Part shown: positions 26,775-36,067 of the stretch, piece after piece
Layout: each line of letters begins with the position of its first letter
How positions within the stretch are numbered: position 1 is the first letter of the stretch
NCBI RefSeq assembly: GCF_902769175.1
Contig: NZ_CACXNW010000003.1
Location: 62,001 to 126,000 of the forward strand
Origin: an uncultured Methanobrevibacter sp.
GTDB taxonomy: Archaea > Methanobacteriota > Methanobacteria > Methanobacteriales > Methanobacteriaceae
Direction of reading: 5' to 3'
DNA length: 64,000 bases
Made by a program: the position numbers and the translations under genes
Notes under the pieces: model-generated
Database searches by the model: none
What the model was told of the DNA's origin: nothing
The model's input: the letters and a program-made list of their open reading frames with translations, nothing else

Positions 26775-28469
26775 TTAATCTTTTCTTAAGCTATTATCAA
26801 AATTGGTTCCTTCGATTATTCTTCTTTTTTTCTCTGCTAATTCTTCAGCTTTTCTCTGTTTTTCAGCTAATTCCTCTTCAGTTAAAGGGGCTTCTTCATA
26901 TTTTGATAAATCTACAGATTTTTTGAATTTAGGTTTGAAAATAACAGGTTCTTCCACTTCCTCTTCAGAATCCTCTTCAAAATCATATTTTGCATATTTA
27001 TCTTCTAACTCTTTATTTTTATTAGCATTTAAACTGGAATCAGCTTCTTCATCAAAGCTTTCTTCAATAATCTCTTCTTCCTCAACATAATATTCATCAT
27101 CTGAATCATAATCCTCTTGAGAATCCTCTGAAGAGTCATCTTCAAAACCATCATCAGATTGTTTGTCTGTTGTAGAATGAATAGGGCTTATATCATCAGC
27201 ACCATCATCATAGTCCTGTGAAACATCTGTTGAGTCAGCAGTTTCCTGCCCCTTAGAAGAAGATTGATTTTTTTGAGATGTCAAGTTTGATTTGGAATAT
27301 AAGGAACTGATATCATCATCAGAAACTTCATCTTGATCTTTCTCATCCATATCATTAGAATTATCAACAGATTTGCCTTTTTTGTCGTCGTCGGAAAAAT
27401 CAGAGCCTTTATTTCTTTTAAAGATGCTAAAGATAGCATCAAAATCTTCACGAGAGATAGCGTCCTCGGAAAAGTCTTCATAATCAATATTTTTAATGCT
27501 GTTAAACGTATCGATAATAATCGAAGACTTTGAAGATGCAAAGAAATTCAATATGGAAAATACCATTATAATAAGACCAATAATAGCTACAATAATAGCA
27601 AGCCCTGCTGTTTCTCCTGATAAAACATTGTCGACTACCCTATCAGAACTTGAAGCGTAATAGGTTATTCCAATAAGCAAAATAGTTAAACCTATAATAA
27701 AACTAACAATGGAAATAATTGAATTTTTATCAAAAATATCGAAAGATTTTTTAGAATCGGAAGTTTTATCCTTATCATTTATCAATACACCTTGAGCAGA
27801 AGATTTACCAATTTTCTCTTCTATATCTTCATCTGCTACCACATTATCACTATTCTTTTCAATGATAAAATCATCCTCATCCGCTAATGCATCATCACTA
27901 TTTCTTTGGGTGATAAAAGCATCATCATCAATTTCTTCAACACTATCAATAGATTCTCTGGATTTTTCAAAATTATATTTAGAATATTTATCCTCTAAAT
28001 TAGGTTCATCAAAATCAGCTTCACCACCAATAGAATCAGTATTTTCTATAGAATCATATTCCTTTGATTCATTAACATTTTCTTCAGCTAAATCCTCTGA
28101 ATCAGGATTGATTATTATTCCTCCATCAAGAGTTTCTTCAACTGAAGCTTCTGATTTATCTAAATCTTTATATTCATTATGAATAGGAACAATTTCCTCT
28201 ACAGAATCATCTTTCTCATCAGAAGATATGACCTCTTCATCAGCAGATCCATCCTCTTCATTATGAATAGGGATAATCTCATCTACAGAAGACTGATTAA
28301 ATTCAGAAGATGGATCATCTTCCAATTCCAAATCCTTAAAGACTTCTGAGATGGATTTAGATTTAGTAAATCTAGTTTTCTTATTAGAAGTGGAATCATT
28401 TGCCTTGGGAGCAGATTCATCGTTTCCATTAGAAACATCTTCTAATTTACTATTTTTTGAATTAGACAT
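26775..28469 (-). CDS. Acidic membrane protein of unknown function
   Basis: 564 residues, not recognised. About 245 N-terminal residues are extremely acidic and serine-rich with repeats such as 'VEEIVPIHNE' (twice) and 'DKYSKYNFEKS'. Two adjacent transmembrane helices follow (about 250-310, 'IISIVSFIIGLTILLIGITYY' then 'AGLAIIVAIIGLIIMVFSIL'). Then comes another long acidic region with a related 'DKYAKYDFEEDSEEE' and a basic/helical tail ('EELAEKQRKAEELAEKKRR'). Both ends probably sit in the cytoplasm. GGAGAT precedes the ATG. It lies between TFS and PCNA, so a link to transcription or replication at the membrane can be imagined but is unproven. Confidence 0.75.
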   Translation of the reverse strand: MSNSKNSKLEDVSNGNDESAPKANDSTSNKKTRFTKSKSISEVFKDLELEDDPSSEFNQSSVDEIIPIHNEEDGSADEEVISSDEKDDSVEEIVPIHNEYKDLDKSEASVEETLDGGIIINPDSEDLAEENVNESKEYDSIENTDSIGGEADFDEPNLEDKYSKYNFEKSRESIDSVEEIDDDAFITQRNSDDALADEDDFIIEKNSDNVVADEDIEEKIGKSSAQGVLINDKDKTSDSKKSFDIFDKNSIISIVSFIIGLTILLIGITYYASSSDRVVDNVLSGETAGLAIIVAIIGLIIMVFSILNFFASSKSSIIIDTFNSIKNIDYEDFSEDAISREDFDAIFSIFKRNKGSDFSDDDKKGKSVDNSNDMDEKDQDEVSDDDISSLYSKSNLTSQKNQSSSKGQETADSTDVSQDYDDGADDISPIHSTTDKQSDDGFEDDSSEDSQEDYDSDDEYYVEEEEIIEESFDEEADSSLNANKNKELEDKYAKYDFEEDSEEEVEEPVIFKPKFKKSVDLSKYEEAPLTEEELAEKQRKAEELAEKKRRIIEGTNFDNSLRKD

Positions 28470-28871
28470 TTTATCTCCTTACTTAAAAATACTAAGAATA
28501 CTCACTCATAACTTTAATAACACACCATAATATTCTTAGTAAAATCGCTATAAATACGATTAAATGTATAATAAATAAAAAATATTAAATTAAAAACTAA
28601 AATAAACATTAAATAAATTATATTATTAATTGAATGATTAATTGAATAGTTTGAATTACTTATTTGAATTTAAATCAAATTAAACAGATTGTTAAATCAA
28701 ATTATTAAATTAGATAATAATTTAAATAAAAAATTTTGATTAATAATTTAGATTAATTATTTAGATTAAAATTTAATAATAATTTGGATTAAATAATTCT
28801 ATAAATTTATAAAACTATAATTTATAAAATCATAACCCTATTAACTAATCTCTAAATAATCTAAACTATGC
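28470..28871. other. AT-rich interval between TFS and the acidic membrane protein
   Basis: Some 400 bases of very AT-rich sequence with short iterations of TTAAATTAGATAATAATTT-like phrases. It presumably holds the promoter of the acidic protein gene. No ORF, RNA structure or mobile element was recognised. Confidence 0.4.
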
Positions 28872-29297
28872 TTAATCATATCCACGCCATTTGTGATGGC
28901 ATTTATCACAAGTGAAGAAACGAGTAGGTGCTTCATCAGCACTACGAGTTTGAAGCAATTCGTAGGAAGCACGATCATGTCCACATTTAGGACAGATTTC
29001 CCTTACAGTGGATTTCATACCGCTTTCGTCTCCCCTCATAATTACGGTATCTTCACTTTTAACTTTTTTCTCAACTGAATATTCTTCGATAACCTCTTCA
29101 GATAAATCCTTTTTAAAACCGCAAGAGTTACATTTAAGATAGTTTACAGTTTTTGTTTTAGGTTCTTTTTCTTCCCCATCCGCATTTTCTTCAGCTGCAT
29201 CTACAGATTCATCAACATTATCTTCATTGTCCTCTTCAATGACTATTTCCTCTTCAAAAGGAAGCATCATACCTCCACAATCTGGACAAAACTCCAT
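28872..29297 (-). CDS. tfs: Transcription factor S (TFS/TFIIS-like)
   Basis: A 141-residue TFS with an N-terminal RPB9-like zinc ribbon ('MEFCPDCGGMML', then 'YLKCNSCGFKK') and a C-terminal TFIIS-type ribbon ('CPKCGHDRASYELLQTRSADE', 'CDKCHHKW'). The acidic pair in 'RSADE' is the conserved tip that stimulates RNA cleavage by stalled RNA polymerase. An acidic insert of about 35 residues between the two N-terminal cysteine pairs lengthens it beyond the usual 100-110 residues. GGAGAGATGAAG precedes the ATG. Confidence 0.95.
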   Translation of the reverse strand: MEFCPDCGGMMLPFEEEIVIEEDNEDNVDESVDAAEENADGEEKEPKTKTVNYLKCNSCGFKKDLSEEVIEEYSVEKKVKSEDTVIMRGDESGMKSTVREICPKCGHDRASYELLQTRSADEAPTRFFTCDKCHHKWRGYD

Positions 29298-29808
29298 AAC
29301 TTCATCTCTCCTAACATATTAATTAAAAACAGAAATTAAAAATTTTATGAACTATTAAATTTAAACACAAAACAAATTTAATTATAATCTCCGATAATTA
29401 TAATCTTCTACATTTACCTATAATAATCCGACACCATGAAAATCTTTAATTTCAAAGTTTTTAAATATTGTAAATGATTTTACTAATATATTATATACTT
29501 ATAAAATAACTTTAATAAGTCATAGTATTTAAAGTTAATTTAAAAATAGGGTAAAAAATGCCTAAAAATTAAGAAAAATTGTAAAAATTTAGTAAAAAAT
29601 AATAATAATAACAAATTGTAAGTAGATTAAAAAATAGTAAAAAATTTATAATTTTTAGAAAAAAATTTTAATAAAATAGGGGAATTGATTGGAAATTTTT
29701 AAAAAAAAATAATACATTATTATGAAAAAATATGAAAAAATTAAAAAATTAAAAAGTTAATGAAATTAAAAAGTTAAAAAATTAAAAAATTAATAAATAT
29801 AAAAATCT
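29298..29808. other. AT-rich interval upstream of TFS
   Basis: About 510 bases without a gene. AATTATAATCT occurs twice (about 29380-29405), and the stretch near 29740-29810 is a low-complexity run of AAATTAAAAAGTT-like units. It likely contains the TFS promoter; TATA-like sequences are too numerous to choose one. Confidence 0.4.
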
Positions 29809-30222
29809 CTATTTTTCCAAATAATCCTTAATTTCATTTAAAATCATTCTATGATCAAATGCAATATCCAAATTGTCTAAATCTTCAAATGAGTATGTTC
29901 CAATATCCTTTGCATCATCATCTGCTTTTGCATCATCAAAGTTTCCATGAGCCAAATAGAATACAGAAACTGTATGACGTCTTGGGTCACGGTCTGGGTC
30001 TGAATACACATTGAAAAGCTTGATTAATTCAACATCAATTGATGTTTCTTCCTTTGCTTCCCTAATAGCTGCATGTTCAGTTGTTTCACCATAATCAACG
30101 AATCCACCAGGCAATGCCCAACAGTCTTTGAAAGGATCGTTTTTCCTTTTGATAAGTATAAATTCATTGTTTTCATTGAAAATAAAAATGTCTACAGTTA
30201 AAGATGGAATTTTATATTTTAT
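29809..30222 (-). CDS. NUDIX hydrolase with an apparent ATA start
   Basis: The NUDIX box is clear: 'GGFVDYGETTEHAAIREAKEE' spans the G-x5-E-x7-R-E-x2-E-E motif, catalysing hydrolysis of nucleoside diphosphate-linked substrates. Coding clearly extends upstream of the first usable M-type codon: 'KYKIPSLTVDIFIFNENN' and 'FILIKRKNDPFKDCWALPGG' are normal NUDIX N-terminal strands. The only initiator-like codon after the strong GGGGGAG is ATA at 30222, five or so bases away, where relatives would have ATG. Either ATA initiates weakly, the gene is disabled, or the base is wrong. Length from ATA is 137 residues, normal for the family. Confidence 0.8.
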   Translation of the reverse strand: MKYKIPSLTVDIFIFNENNEFILIKRKNDPFKDCWALPGGFVDYGETTEHAAIREAKEETSIDVELIKLFNVYSDPDRDPRRHTVSVFYLAHGNFDDAKADDDAKDIGTYSFEDLDNLDIAFDHRMILNEIKDYLEK

Positions 30223-30448
30223 ACTATCTCCCCCTAAACAATAAAATAAATATTATATATAATCAAACATTCGAATATAAAATAAATAATTAATAGCAAT
30301 CAATGTGGAAAATAACCTAATATTCAAATATAAATTGAATTCAAATAATTCAAATAAAAATAAAGCAGCCAATCTATAAAATAAACTAAAAAATGAAAAA
30401 ATAGAAAGTAGAAAAAGTTATGATTAACCTTTTCCAAAAAGTTCAGCC

Positions 30449-30721
30449 CTAAATACCTTCGAGCAATTCTTTAAATTCAGCAGTTTCTTCTTTTAATCTT
30501 AAAACTGCTTTATTGAGAGAATCTCTAGGTCTTTTTGTTCTTTTAGTTTTAATGGTCATGATAGGTTCACCGGTAAGTGGGTGATCAATACCATAAACTG
30601 CATATTCTACATCATCATCTTCCATGAGATATTTTCTTAAAACATTACAAAGAGAGTGATTTTCCCCATGAATAATCATTTCAAGTTCTAATTTAGTATC
30701 TTTTACAACTTCAATTTCCAT
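30449..30721 (-). CDS. rpoL: DNA-directed RNA polymerase subunit Rpo11 (RpoL)
   Basis: A 90-residue Rpb11-like subunit, full length. The segment 'EMIIHGENHSLCNVLRKYL' with 'DDVEYAVYGIDHPL' is diagnostic. It pairs with Rpo3 (RpoD) to nucleate assembly of the archaeal RNA polymerase. It lies 55 bases downstream of csl4 on the same strand. Confidence 0.95.
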   Translation of the reverse strand: MEIEVVKDTKLELEMIIHGENHSLCNVLRKYLMEDDDVEYAVYGIDHPLTGEPIMTIKTKRTKRPRDSLNKAVLRLKEETAEFKELLEGI

Positions 30722-30776
30722 GTTATCTTTTCCTTAATTAAATGAGCAATCAACTACATTAGGTTTTTTAATAAAA

Positions 30777-31343
30777 TTAATAATCATAATTTTTAGAAAC
30801 TTTCCTTTTTTCCTTTCTATCACATACAGGACAATAAACTTCAGATTCATTACAAGGATCCATAAAAGATCTGCATCTTGTACACATAGCTTTTACTACA
30901 CCGGAAGTAATGTCTTCAGTATTTAAGTCAAGGTTGTCTCCCATGATTTTAACAACTTTTGCTTCAATCAAATCTCCGATTCTGAAAGCATCTGTAAGCT
31001 TATCAATATAACCTGGGGTAACTTGTGAAATGTGAATAGCTGCCATATATGGAAGAGCCAATTCACGTTCAACGCCTTTTTTAGCATAAATGGTTATTAA
31101 TGCTCTTTGACCACGTAAATCTTTCACTTCACCGTATACAATATCTCCAACTTTCAATAAGTTTGGACCACCAGATTTTGATATTACTGAGATTTCCTTT
31201 TCTTCTTCATCTATTAATACATTTCCAGGAACACCTGATTTAACACTTCCATCATCTTCATATGCTCCTTGACCTGGCAAGAACTGTTCACTTACACTTA
31301 AAAAGTCACCAGGCATTACAAAATCTCCAGATTCTATTTTCAT
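30777..31343 (-). CDS. csl4: Exosome RNA-binding protein Csl4
   Basis: A 188-residue Csl4: an N-terminal domain ('SGDFVMPGDFLSVSEQFLPG'), a central S1 RNA-binding domain (about 65-150), and a C-terminal zinc ribbon with cysteines in 'CTRCRSFMDPC' and 'YCPVCDRKE'. It caps the Rrp41/Rrp42 exosome ring that degrades or tails RNA. GAGGTG precedes the ATG. Neighbour rpoL is in the same direction. Confidence 0.94.
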   Translation of the reverse strand: MKIESGDFVMPGDFLSVSEQFLPGQGAYEDDGSVKSGVPGNVLIDEEEKEISVISKSGGPNLLKVGDIVYGEVKDLRGQRALITIYAKKGVERELALPYMAAIHISQVTPGYIDKLTDAFRIGDLIEAKVVKIMGDNLDLNTEDITSGVVKAMCTRCRSFMDPCNESEVYCPVCDRKEKRKVSKNYDY

Positions 31344-31384
31344 CTACACACCTCATAAATGGCAATAAGCCAATTCTTTATATT

Positions 31385-31500
31385 TTATAATTCCGTTTAT
31401 AAAATAAGGACAAATTATCCACTCATAAATTATAACTCCGTTTATAAAATTAGGATAATCATCCAAAAAATAAATTCCATAATTCCATTTACAGAATTTA
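31385..31500. repeat. Three degenerate ~45-bp repeats upstream of csl4
   Basis: TTATAATTCCGTTTATAAAA recurs at about 31385, 31430 and, diverged, 31477, each followed by an AGGA-AAT-ATCC-like stretch. They lie in the 387-base interval 31344-31730 upstream of csl4. No gene is present; a csl4 promoter is expected here. Confidence 0.55.
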
Positions 31501-31657
31501 TAAAATCATATGAAATTAAATTTGAAAAATTTTCATCCATACACTTCAATAAATGAACTTAAATTTTGACAAATAATCATCCATAAAATTAAATTATTTA
31601 TATGTAAATTATTTATGTTTTTTAGTAATATATAAAAAATTCGGTTTTTAGAAATAG

Positions 31658-31765
31658 TTTTAAAAATAACAAACAATTATAGAAGCTCTTTTTTATGATT
31701 GAAAGGAATAATTTTAAAAATAACAAACAATTATAGAAGCTCTTTTTTATGATTGAAATGAATTC
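31658..31765. repeat. 54-bp tandem duplication of a gene 3' end
   Basis: Units 31658-31711 and 31712-31765 are nearly identical. The second contains the last 10 or so codons and stop of the membrane protein gene at 31731; the first is a downstream copy of the same tail and stop. The duplication does not alter the protein. Confidence 0.8.
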
Positions 31766-32186
31766 CAATATGACCAATTGCCAATATTAGACTTGAAATA
31801 ATCAAAAGATAACTATTTGCATAAATTCCTAAAAGGAAAAATGCCAAAACAGGCAAAGTAGCAAGAGGAAGAGGAACTTTTAAGAAATCCTTATAAAAAT
31901 CACCCATTGAATAATCAGAATTGAAGTATCTAATCCAAGCAATCTCATACATTACCATTAAGACAAATGCGATCAGCAATAGTAGGGAATAAGTGAATTC
32001 AGCTCCACAAAACAATGAAAATATTACAACCAAAATTTGGCCAATACGCTCAAAGGCCAATAAAATCCTGCTTTCCCTTTGAGAATACTTATCATAATCC
32101 TTAGGTTGATATTTGGTCCAAATAATATTTGGAACAAATAGCATGATTAGAAACACTAATCCAACAAGCGAAAATTCAAAATTCAT
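31731..32186 (-). CDS. Small multi-pass membrane protein
   Basis: 151 residues with about four hydrophobic helices ('LVGLVFLIMLFVPNIIWTKY', 'ILVVIFSLFCGAEFTYS', 'LLLLIAFVLMVMYEIAW', 'TLPVLAFFLLGIYANSYLL'). Conserved-looking features are 'PNIIWTKYQPKDYDKYSQRES' after the first helix and 'GHIGIHFNHKK' at the C-terminus. It resembles hypothetical membrane proteins of bacteria and archaea with no assigned function. The ribosome binding site is weak. The gene stands alone between csl4 and dph2. Confidence 0.75.
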   Translation of the reverse strand: MNFEFSLVGLVFLIMLFVPNIIWTKYQPKDYDKYSQRESRILLAFERIGQILVVIFSLFCGAEFTYSLLLLIAFVLMVMYEIAWIRYFNSDYSMGDFYKDFLKVPLPLATLPVLAFFLLGIYANSYLLIISSLILAIGHIGIHFNHKKELL

Positions 32187-32328
32187 ATTATCATATCATC
32201 TATACAAGAGAAAATTCAAAATTAAAATTTTCATAGCATTTAGTTATTTAATGAATTAATATCCAATGGGATTTTGACATTTTTATGGATAATTCTTATC
32301 ATTAAAAAAAAATCAATTCATCCCCATT

Positions 32329-33336
32329 CTATTGATAGTATCTATCTTCAAATAAGATTTCATCTAATTGATACTTTTCCCATTCTCTTTTATTTAATAC
32401 AATCTCCAACTCTTTTGGTGTGATGACTGGTTTTTTATACATTTGAGAATCGTCTATAGCTATCCTTGGGCATGCAGTTACAACAAATCCTTCCAATTCC
32501 ATATATGGAAGTAAAACATCAGGGTTTACATGATCCATAAGAAGGATAAATGCTTCCATTCCCTCATCTTCCAATAGCTTTTTAATTTCCTTAGCCAATT
32601 TCATTCTATATTGACCTTCTTTAGAGGAAACGATTATTCCCCATTTTGTAACTTCCCTTGCCTTTACGATTCTTGCAAATCTGATTCTAAAAATCCTGTC
32701 TGCATAAGCGCTCATTTCACGAATGTCACCGCTGTAAGGATCAATAGCTAAAACCGGAGCATTTGTAAATAGGTAAATTCCTAAAGGATGGAAATTGCCG
32801 CTTCCAAGGAATAGGTAAACTTCAGCACCTAAATTCTTTACTGAAGCGAAATTGCAGCCTAAAACCTGACCTTTCCTTGTGCTTCTTGAAGAACCTATAA
32901 CAATTTCCTTTCCATTGTCTTCCAAAAAGTCTACAATCTCATCAAGCAAATGCAAGTGTTGAGCAGTTGTTGCAATAGCCACTTTAGAATAGTCCTGCAA
33001 CTGTTCCAAAGCCTCTTCCAAATAATCCTTTACCTTGACATTTGCTTTAGCTTCTATAAACATTGTAGGAATGCTGTATTTTAGGGGAAGTGGAGTGTGG
33101 CCATAATGAACAATGAAATCCACAATCCCATTCATTTTCCTGTCTGAAACATCACAAGCTCCAAAGCAAGGGTCTGCAGATACAATCACAGTAGCTTCTG
33201 TCTGTTTCTCAATTTCCCTAGCCAGAGCTACAGCTTGCATCTTAAGTCCTTCTGGAAACTGCAATCCTACATTTCTTACATTTAAAGAGTTGATTTTCTT
33301 TATAACCCTTTTAAGTTCCATATCATATAATGCCAT
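32329..33336 (-). CDS. dph2: Diphthamide biosynthesis enzyme Dph2
   Basis: A 335-residue archaeal Dph2, a noncanonical radical SAM enzyme that transfers the aminocarboxypropyl group of SAM to a histidine of elongation factor 2, the first step of diphthamide synthesis. The three 4Fe-4S ligands are visible in 'DPCFGACD' (one of its cysteines), 'VLGCNFAS' and '[10 protein letters not shown]'. Length and the N-terminal '[10 protein letters not shown]' match. GTTGATAAA precedes the ATG. Confidence 0.95.
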   Translation of the reverse strand: MALYDMELKRVIKKINSLNVRNVGLQFPEGLKMQAVALAREIEKQTEATVIVSADPCFGACDVSDRKMNGIVDFIVHYGHTPLPLKYSIPTMFIEAKANVKVKDYLEEALEQLQDYSKVAIATTAQHLHLLDEIVDFLEDNGKEIVIGSSRSTRKGQVLGCNFASVKNLGAEVYLFLGSGNFHPLGIYLFTNAPVLAIDPYSGDIREMSAYADRIFRIRFARIVKAREVTKWGIIVSSKEGQYRMKLAKEIKKLLEDEGMEAFILLMDHVNPDVLLPYMELEGFVVTACPRIAIDDSQMYKKPVITPKELEIVLNKREWEKYQLDEILFEDRYYQ

Positions 33337-33628
33337 TTTATCAACTAATAATGAAATGATTTAAATAATAAAAACAGATTTTAATCGCTTTAGAAAAATA
33401 TTTCCTAAAATGATTAAAACAAACATAATAATAAAAATTAATTAATATTTTAAAATTTAATTATATTAAATAAATTTAATCATATCGAATTAAAATAATT
33501 AAATTATTTTGACTAATTGAGCCATTAATTAATTAAAATGATTAAATTAATTGACTAGAGCTTTATTAATTAAAATGATTAAAGTAATCAATCAAATGAA
33601 TTAAATTAAATAAAAGAAAAGAAATCGC

Positions 33629-34195
33629 TTACAATAGTGACTCAGCAACAACTTTTCCATCAACAACATCCAATTTTACAAGAGTCCTGATTTTTTCACC
33701 GGTAGCTTCTTCAACAACGCCTTTGCCTTCTCCTTTTTCAACAGCTACAACAATGTGAACCAGATTTACACCCATCTCCTTTAATTCATTGATTAAAGCA
33801 GTAAGGGTTCCTCCAGTACTTACAACATCATCAACTAAAATGATATTGTCCCCTTCCTTCAAGTCATTGACATATAATTTAGAGGTTGCATAACCGGTAT
33901 GCTTTAATATTTCATGTTCACCTTCCAAACCATATTGTCTTTTACGGATAACCAGGAAAGGAATGCCAGTTTCCAAAGACAAAGCGGTTGCAATGTGAAT
34001 TCCCATCGCTTCAACCCCTACAACCTTATCAACATTGGATAAGTCTAACTTCTCATTTATAACCTCAACGATTTCCTTTAAAACTGCTGGGTCCATTGCA
34101 GGGACACCGTCACTGATACCATGAACAAAATAATCATAATCCCCTTTTTTAACAACAGGCGCATTTCTTAATGACTCAACTAATTTTTCTAGCAT
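33629..34195 (-). CDS. hpt: Hypoxanthine phosphoribosyltransferase (archaeal type)
   Basis: A 188-residue type I phosphoribosyltransferase. The PRPP-binding motif is 'IILVDDVVSTGGTLTAL' (about 118-134). The N-terminal 'KKGDYDYFVHGISDGVP' and 'DKVVGVEAMGIHIATALS' match the methanogen Hpt/APRT-like group that salvages hypoxanthine and guanine. GAGGTTTAAAA precedes the ATG. It is divergent from srp54. Confidence 0.9.
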   Translation of the reverse strand: MLEKLVESLRNAPVVKKGDYDYFVHGISDGVPAMDPAVLKEIVEVINEKLDLSNVDKVVGVEAMGIHIATALSLETGIPFLVIRKRQYGLEGEHEILKHTGYATSKLYVNDLKEGDNIILVDDVVSTGGTLTALINELKEMGVNLVHIVVAVEKGEGKGVVEEATGEKIRTLVKLDVVDGKVVAESLL

Positions 34196-34549
34196 TTTTA
34201 AACCTCAATACCATTATAAACCATTATTGTAATCTTTATAATTTTTGTTAACTTTTTAAAATGAAAATCACATAAATTAGCATATTTTAATAATAATCAA
34301 AACAAAATTTATGTATCCACATCAATAATTATATAATAAAAGATAAATAAACTTTTATATAATATTAATTTATACATTTAACTTTATAAGATAAACTATT
34401 GGTTTGTTTTTTAGTTTTGGAAACAGTTGAGAAATAGTTAATCTATTCAAAATGATTTGAAGGATAATACTTATCCCAATACTGAAATGAAAAAATTAAA
34501 TATTAAATAATATTGATTAATCATCGAAAAGAAATATGGAGGGGAAAAT
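34196..34549. promoter_or_regulatory. Divergent promoter region of hpt and srp54
   Basis: 354 bases separate two genes pointing away from each other, so both promoters must lie here. TATA-like sequences include TTTATATAATATTAA near 34355 (plus strand). The ribosome binding site GGAGGGGAAAAT precedes the srp54 ATG. No operator-like palindrome was seen. Confidence 0.45.
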
Positions 34550-35890
34550 ATGTCAATGTTAGGAAGTTTAGGAGAAAACCTTACAAACACCATGAAAAAA
34601 TTGGCTGGAATGAGTGTTATTGATAAAAAGGTTGTTAAAGAAGTTGTCAAAGATATTCAAAGAGCTTTAATTCAAGCTGACGTAAATATTCAACTTGTTT
34701 TACAATTATCAAAAACAATCGAAGACAGAGCTCTTAACGAAGAGCCTCCAAAAGGAATAACACCAAGAGAGCATGTAATTACAATTATCTATGAAGAAAT
34801 GGTTAAGTTGCTTGGAAGTGAAGCTAAAGAGCTTGAAATCAATAAAAAACCATTTAAAATATTGTTCTTAGGATTGCAAGGTAGTGGTAAAACCACCACA
34901 ATCGGTAAATTATGCAAATACTTGCAGAAGAAAGGTTTCTCACCTGCTGTTGTATGTACAGACACATGGAGACCTGCAGCATATGAGCAGTTAAGGCAAT
35001 TAACTGAAGATATGCAAATCCAACTTTATGGAGACCCAAACAATAAAGATGCTTTAGACCTTGCTGAGAAAGGGCTTAAGCATTTCAAAAATCAAAAGGT
35101 CATTATTTTCGATACTGCAGGTAGGCATAAAAACGAAGAGGATCTTATTGATGAGATGAACAAATTGGATAAGATCATCGAACCAGACGAATCCATTCTC
35201 GTTATTGATGGTACCATCGGTCAACAGGCTGGAGAACAGGCAAAAGCATTTTCACAAGCAACAGATATTGGTTCAATAATCATTTCAAAATTAGACGGTA
35301 CTGCTAAAGGGGGAGGAGCTCTCTCTGCAGTAGCTGAAACTGGTGCACCAATTAAGTTTATTGGTACTGGTGAAAGAATCGATGAGTTTGAAGCATTTGA
35401 CCCTGAAAGATTCATTTCAAGATTATTAGGTATGGGAGACATCAGAAGCCTTGTTGAAAAGGCTGAAGAAGTTATTGATGAAGATGTAGCAACCCAAACC
35501 ATGAACAACATGCTTAGCGGCAAATTCACTTTAAAGGATATGCAAAATCAGTTTGAAATGATGAACAACATGGGACCTATGCAACAGGTCATGAATATGA
35601 TTCCAGGTTTAGGAGGCAAGATACCTAAAGAAGCAAGCCAAATGACTGAAGAAAAGATCAATGAGTTTAAGGTCATCATGTCTTCAATGACTGAAGAGGA
35701 AATGCTAAACCCTAAAATAATCAAACAGTCACGTATACAAAGAATCGCTAGAGGAGCTGGTGTAGATGAAAACAGCGTGAAGGAATTATTGAAATACTAC
35801 AACAATACTAAAAAGGCCATGAAAGGTATTGGACGTAGAGGAGTAGGTGGAGGCGCAATGAATAGACTTATGGGCCAATTTATGAAATAG
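34550..35890 (+). CDS. srp54: Signal recognition particle protein SRP54
   Basis: A 446-residue SRP GTPase: N domain (1-85), G domain with P-loop '[14 protein letters not shown]' (about 103-116), '[10 protein letters not shown]' and '[11 protein letters not shown]', and a methionine-rich M domain (about 305-446) that binds signal peptides and 7S RNA. It delivers nascent membrane and secreted proteins to the translocon. The start has a strong GGAGGGG. It leads the plus-strand run that continues with pus10. Confidence 0.97.
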   Translation: MSMLGSLGENLTNTMKKLAGMSVIDKKVVKEVVKDIQRALIQADVNIQLVLQLSKTIEDRALNEEPPKGITPREHVITIIYEEMVKLLGSEAKELEINKKPFKILFLGLQGSGKTTTIGKLCKYLQKKGFSPAVVCTDTWRPAAYEQLRQLTEDMQIQLYGDPNNKDALDLAEKGLKHFKNQKVIIFDTAGRHKNEEDLIDEMNKLDKIIEPDESILVIDGTIGQQAGEQAKAFSQATDIGSIIISKLDGTAKGGGALSAVAETGAPIKFIGTGERIDEFEAFDPERFISRLLGMGDIRSLVEKAEEVIDEDVATQTMNNMLSGKFTLKDMQNQFEMMNNMGPMQQVMNMIPGLGGKIPKEASQMTEEKINEFKVIMSSMTEEEMLNPKIIKQSRIQRIARGAGVDENSVKELLKYYNNTKKAMKGIGRRGVGGGAMNRLMGQFMK

Positions 35891-36067
35891 ATTCCAATCT
35901 ATTTCATTAGTTTTTTTATCTATTTTGAATTAAATTTTGAATTTTTCAATGTTTAAACTTATAAAAACAAAAAAACTTAAAACAAACCTTAAATTTTTTT
36001 AATAATCAAATTTAAAAATCATTCTTATTTTATATTATTTACAACATCTTTTTAGAGAGGAATTTAA

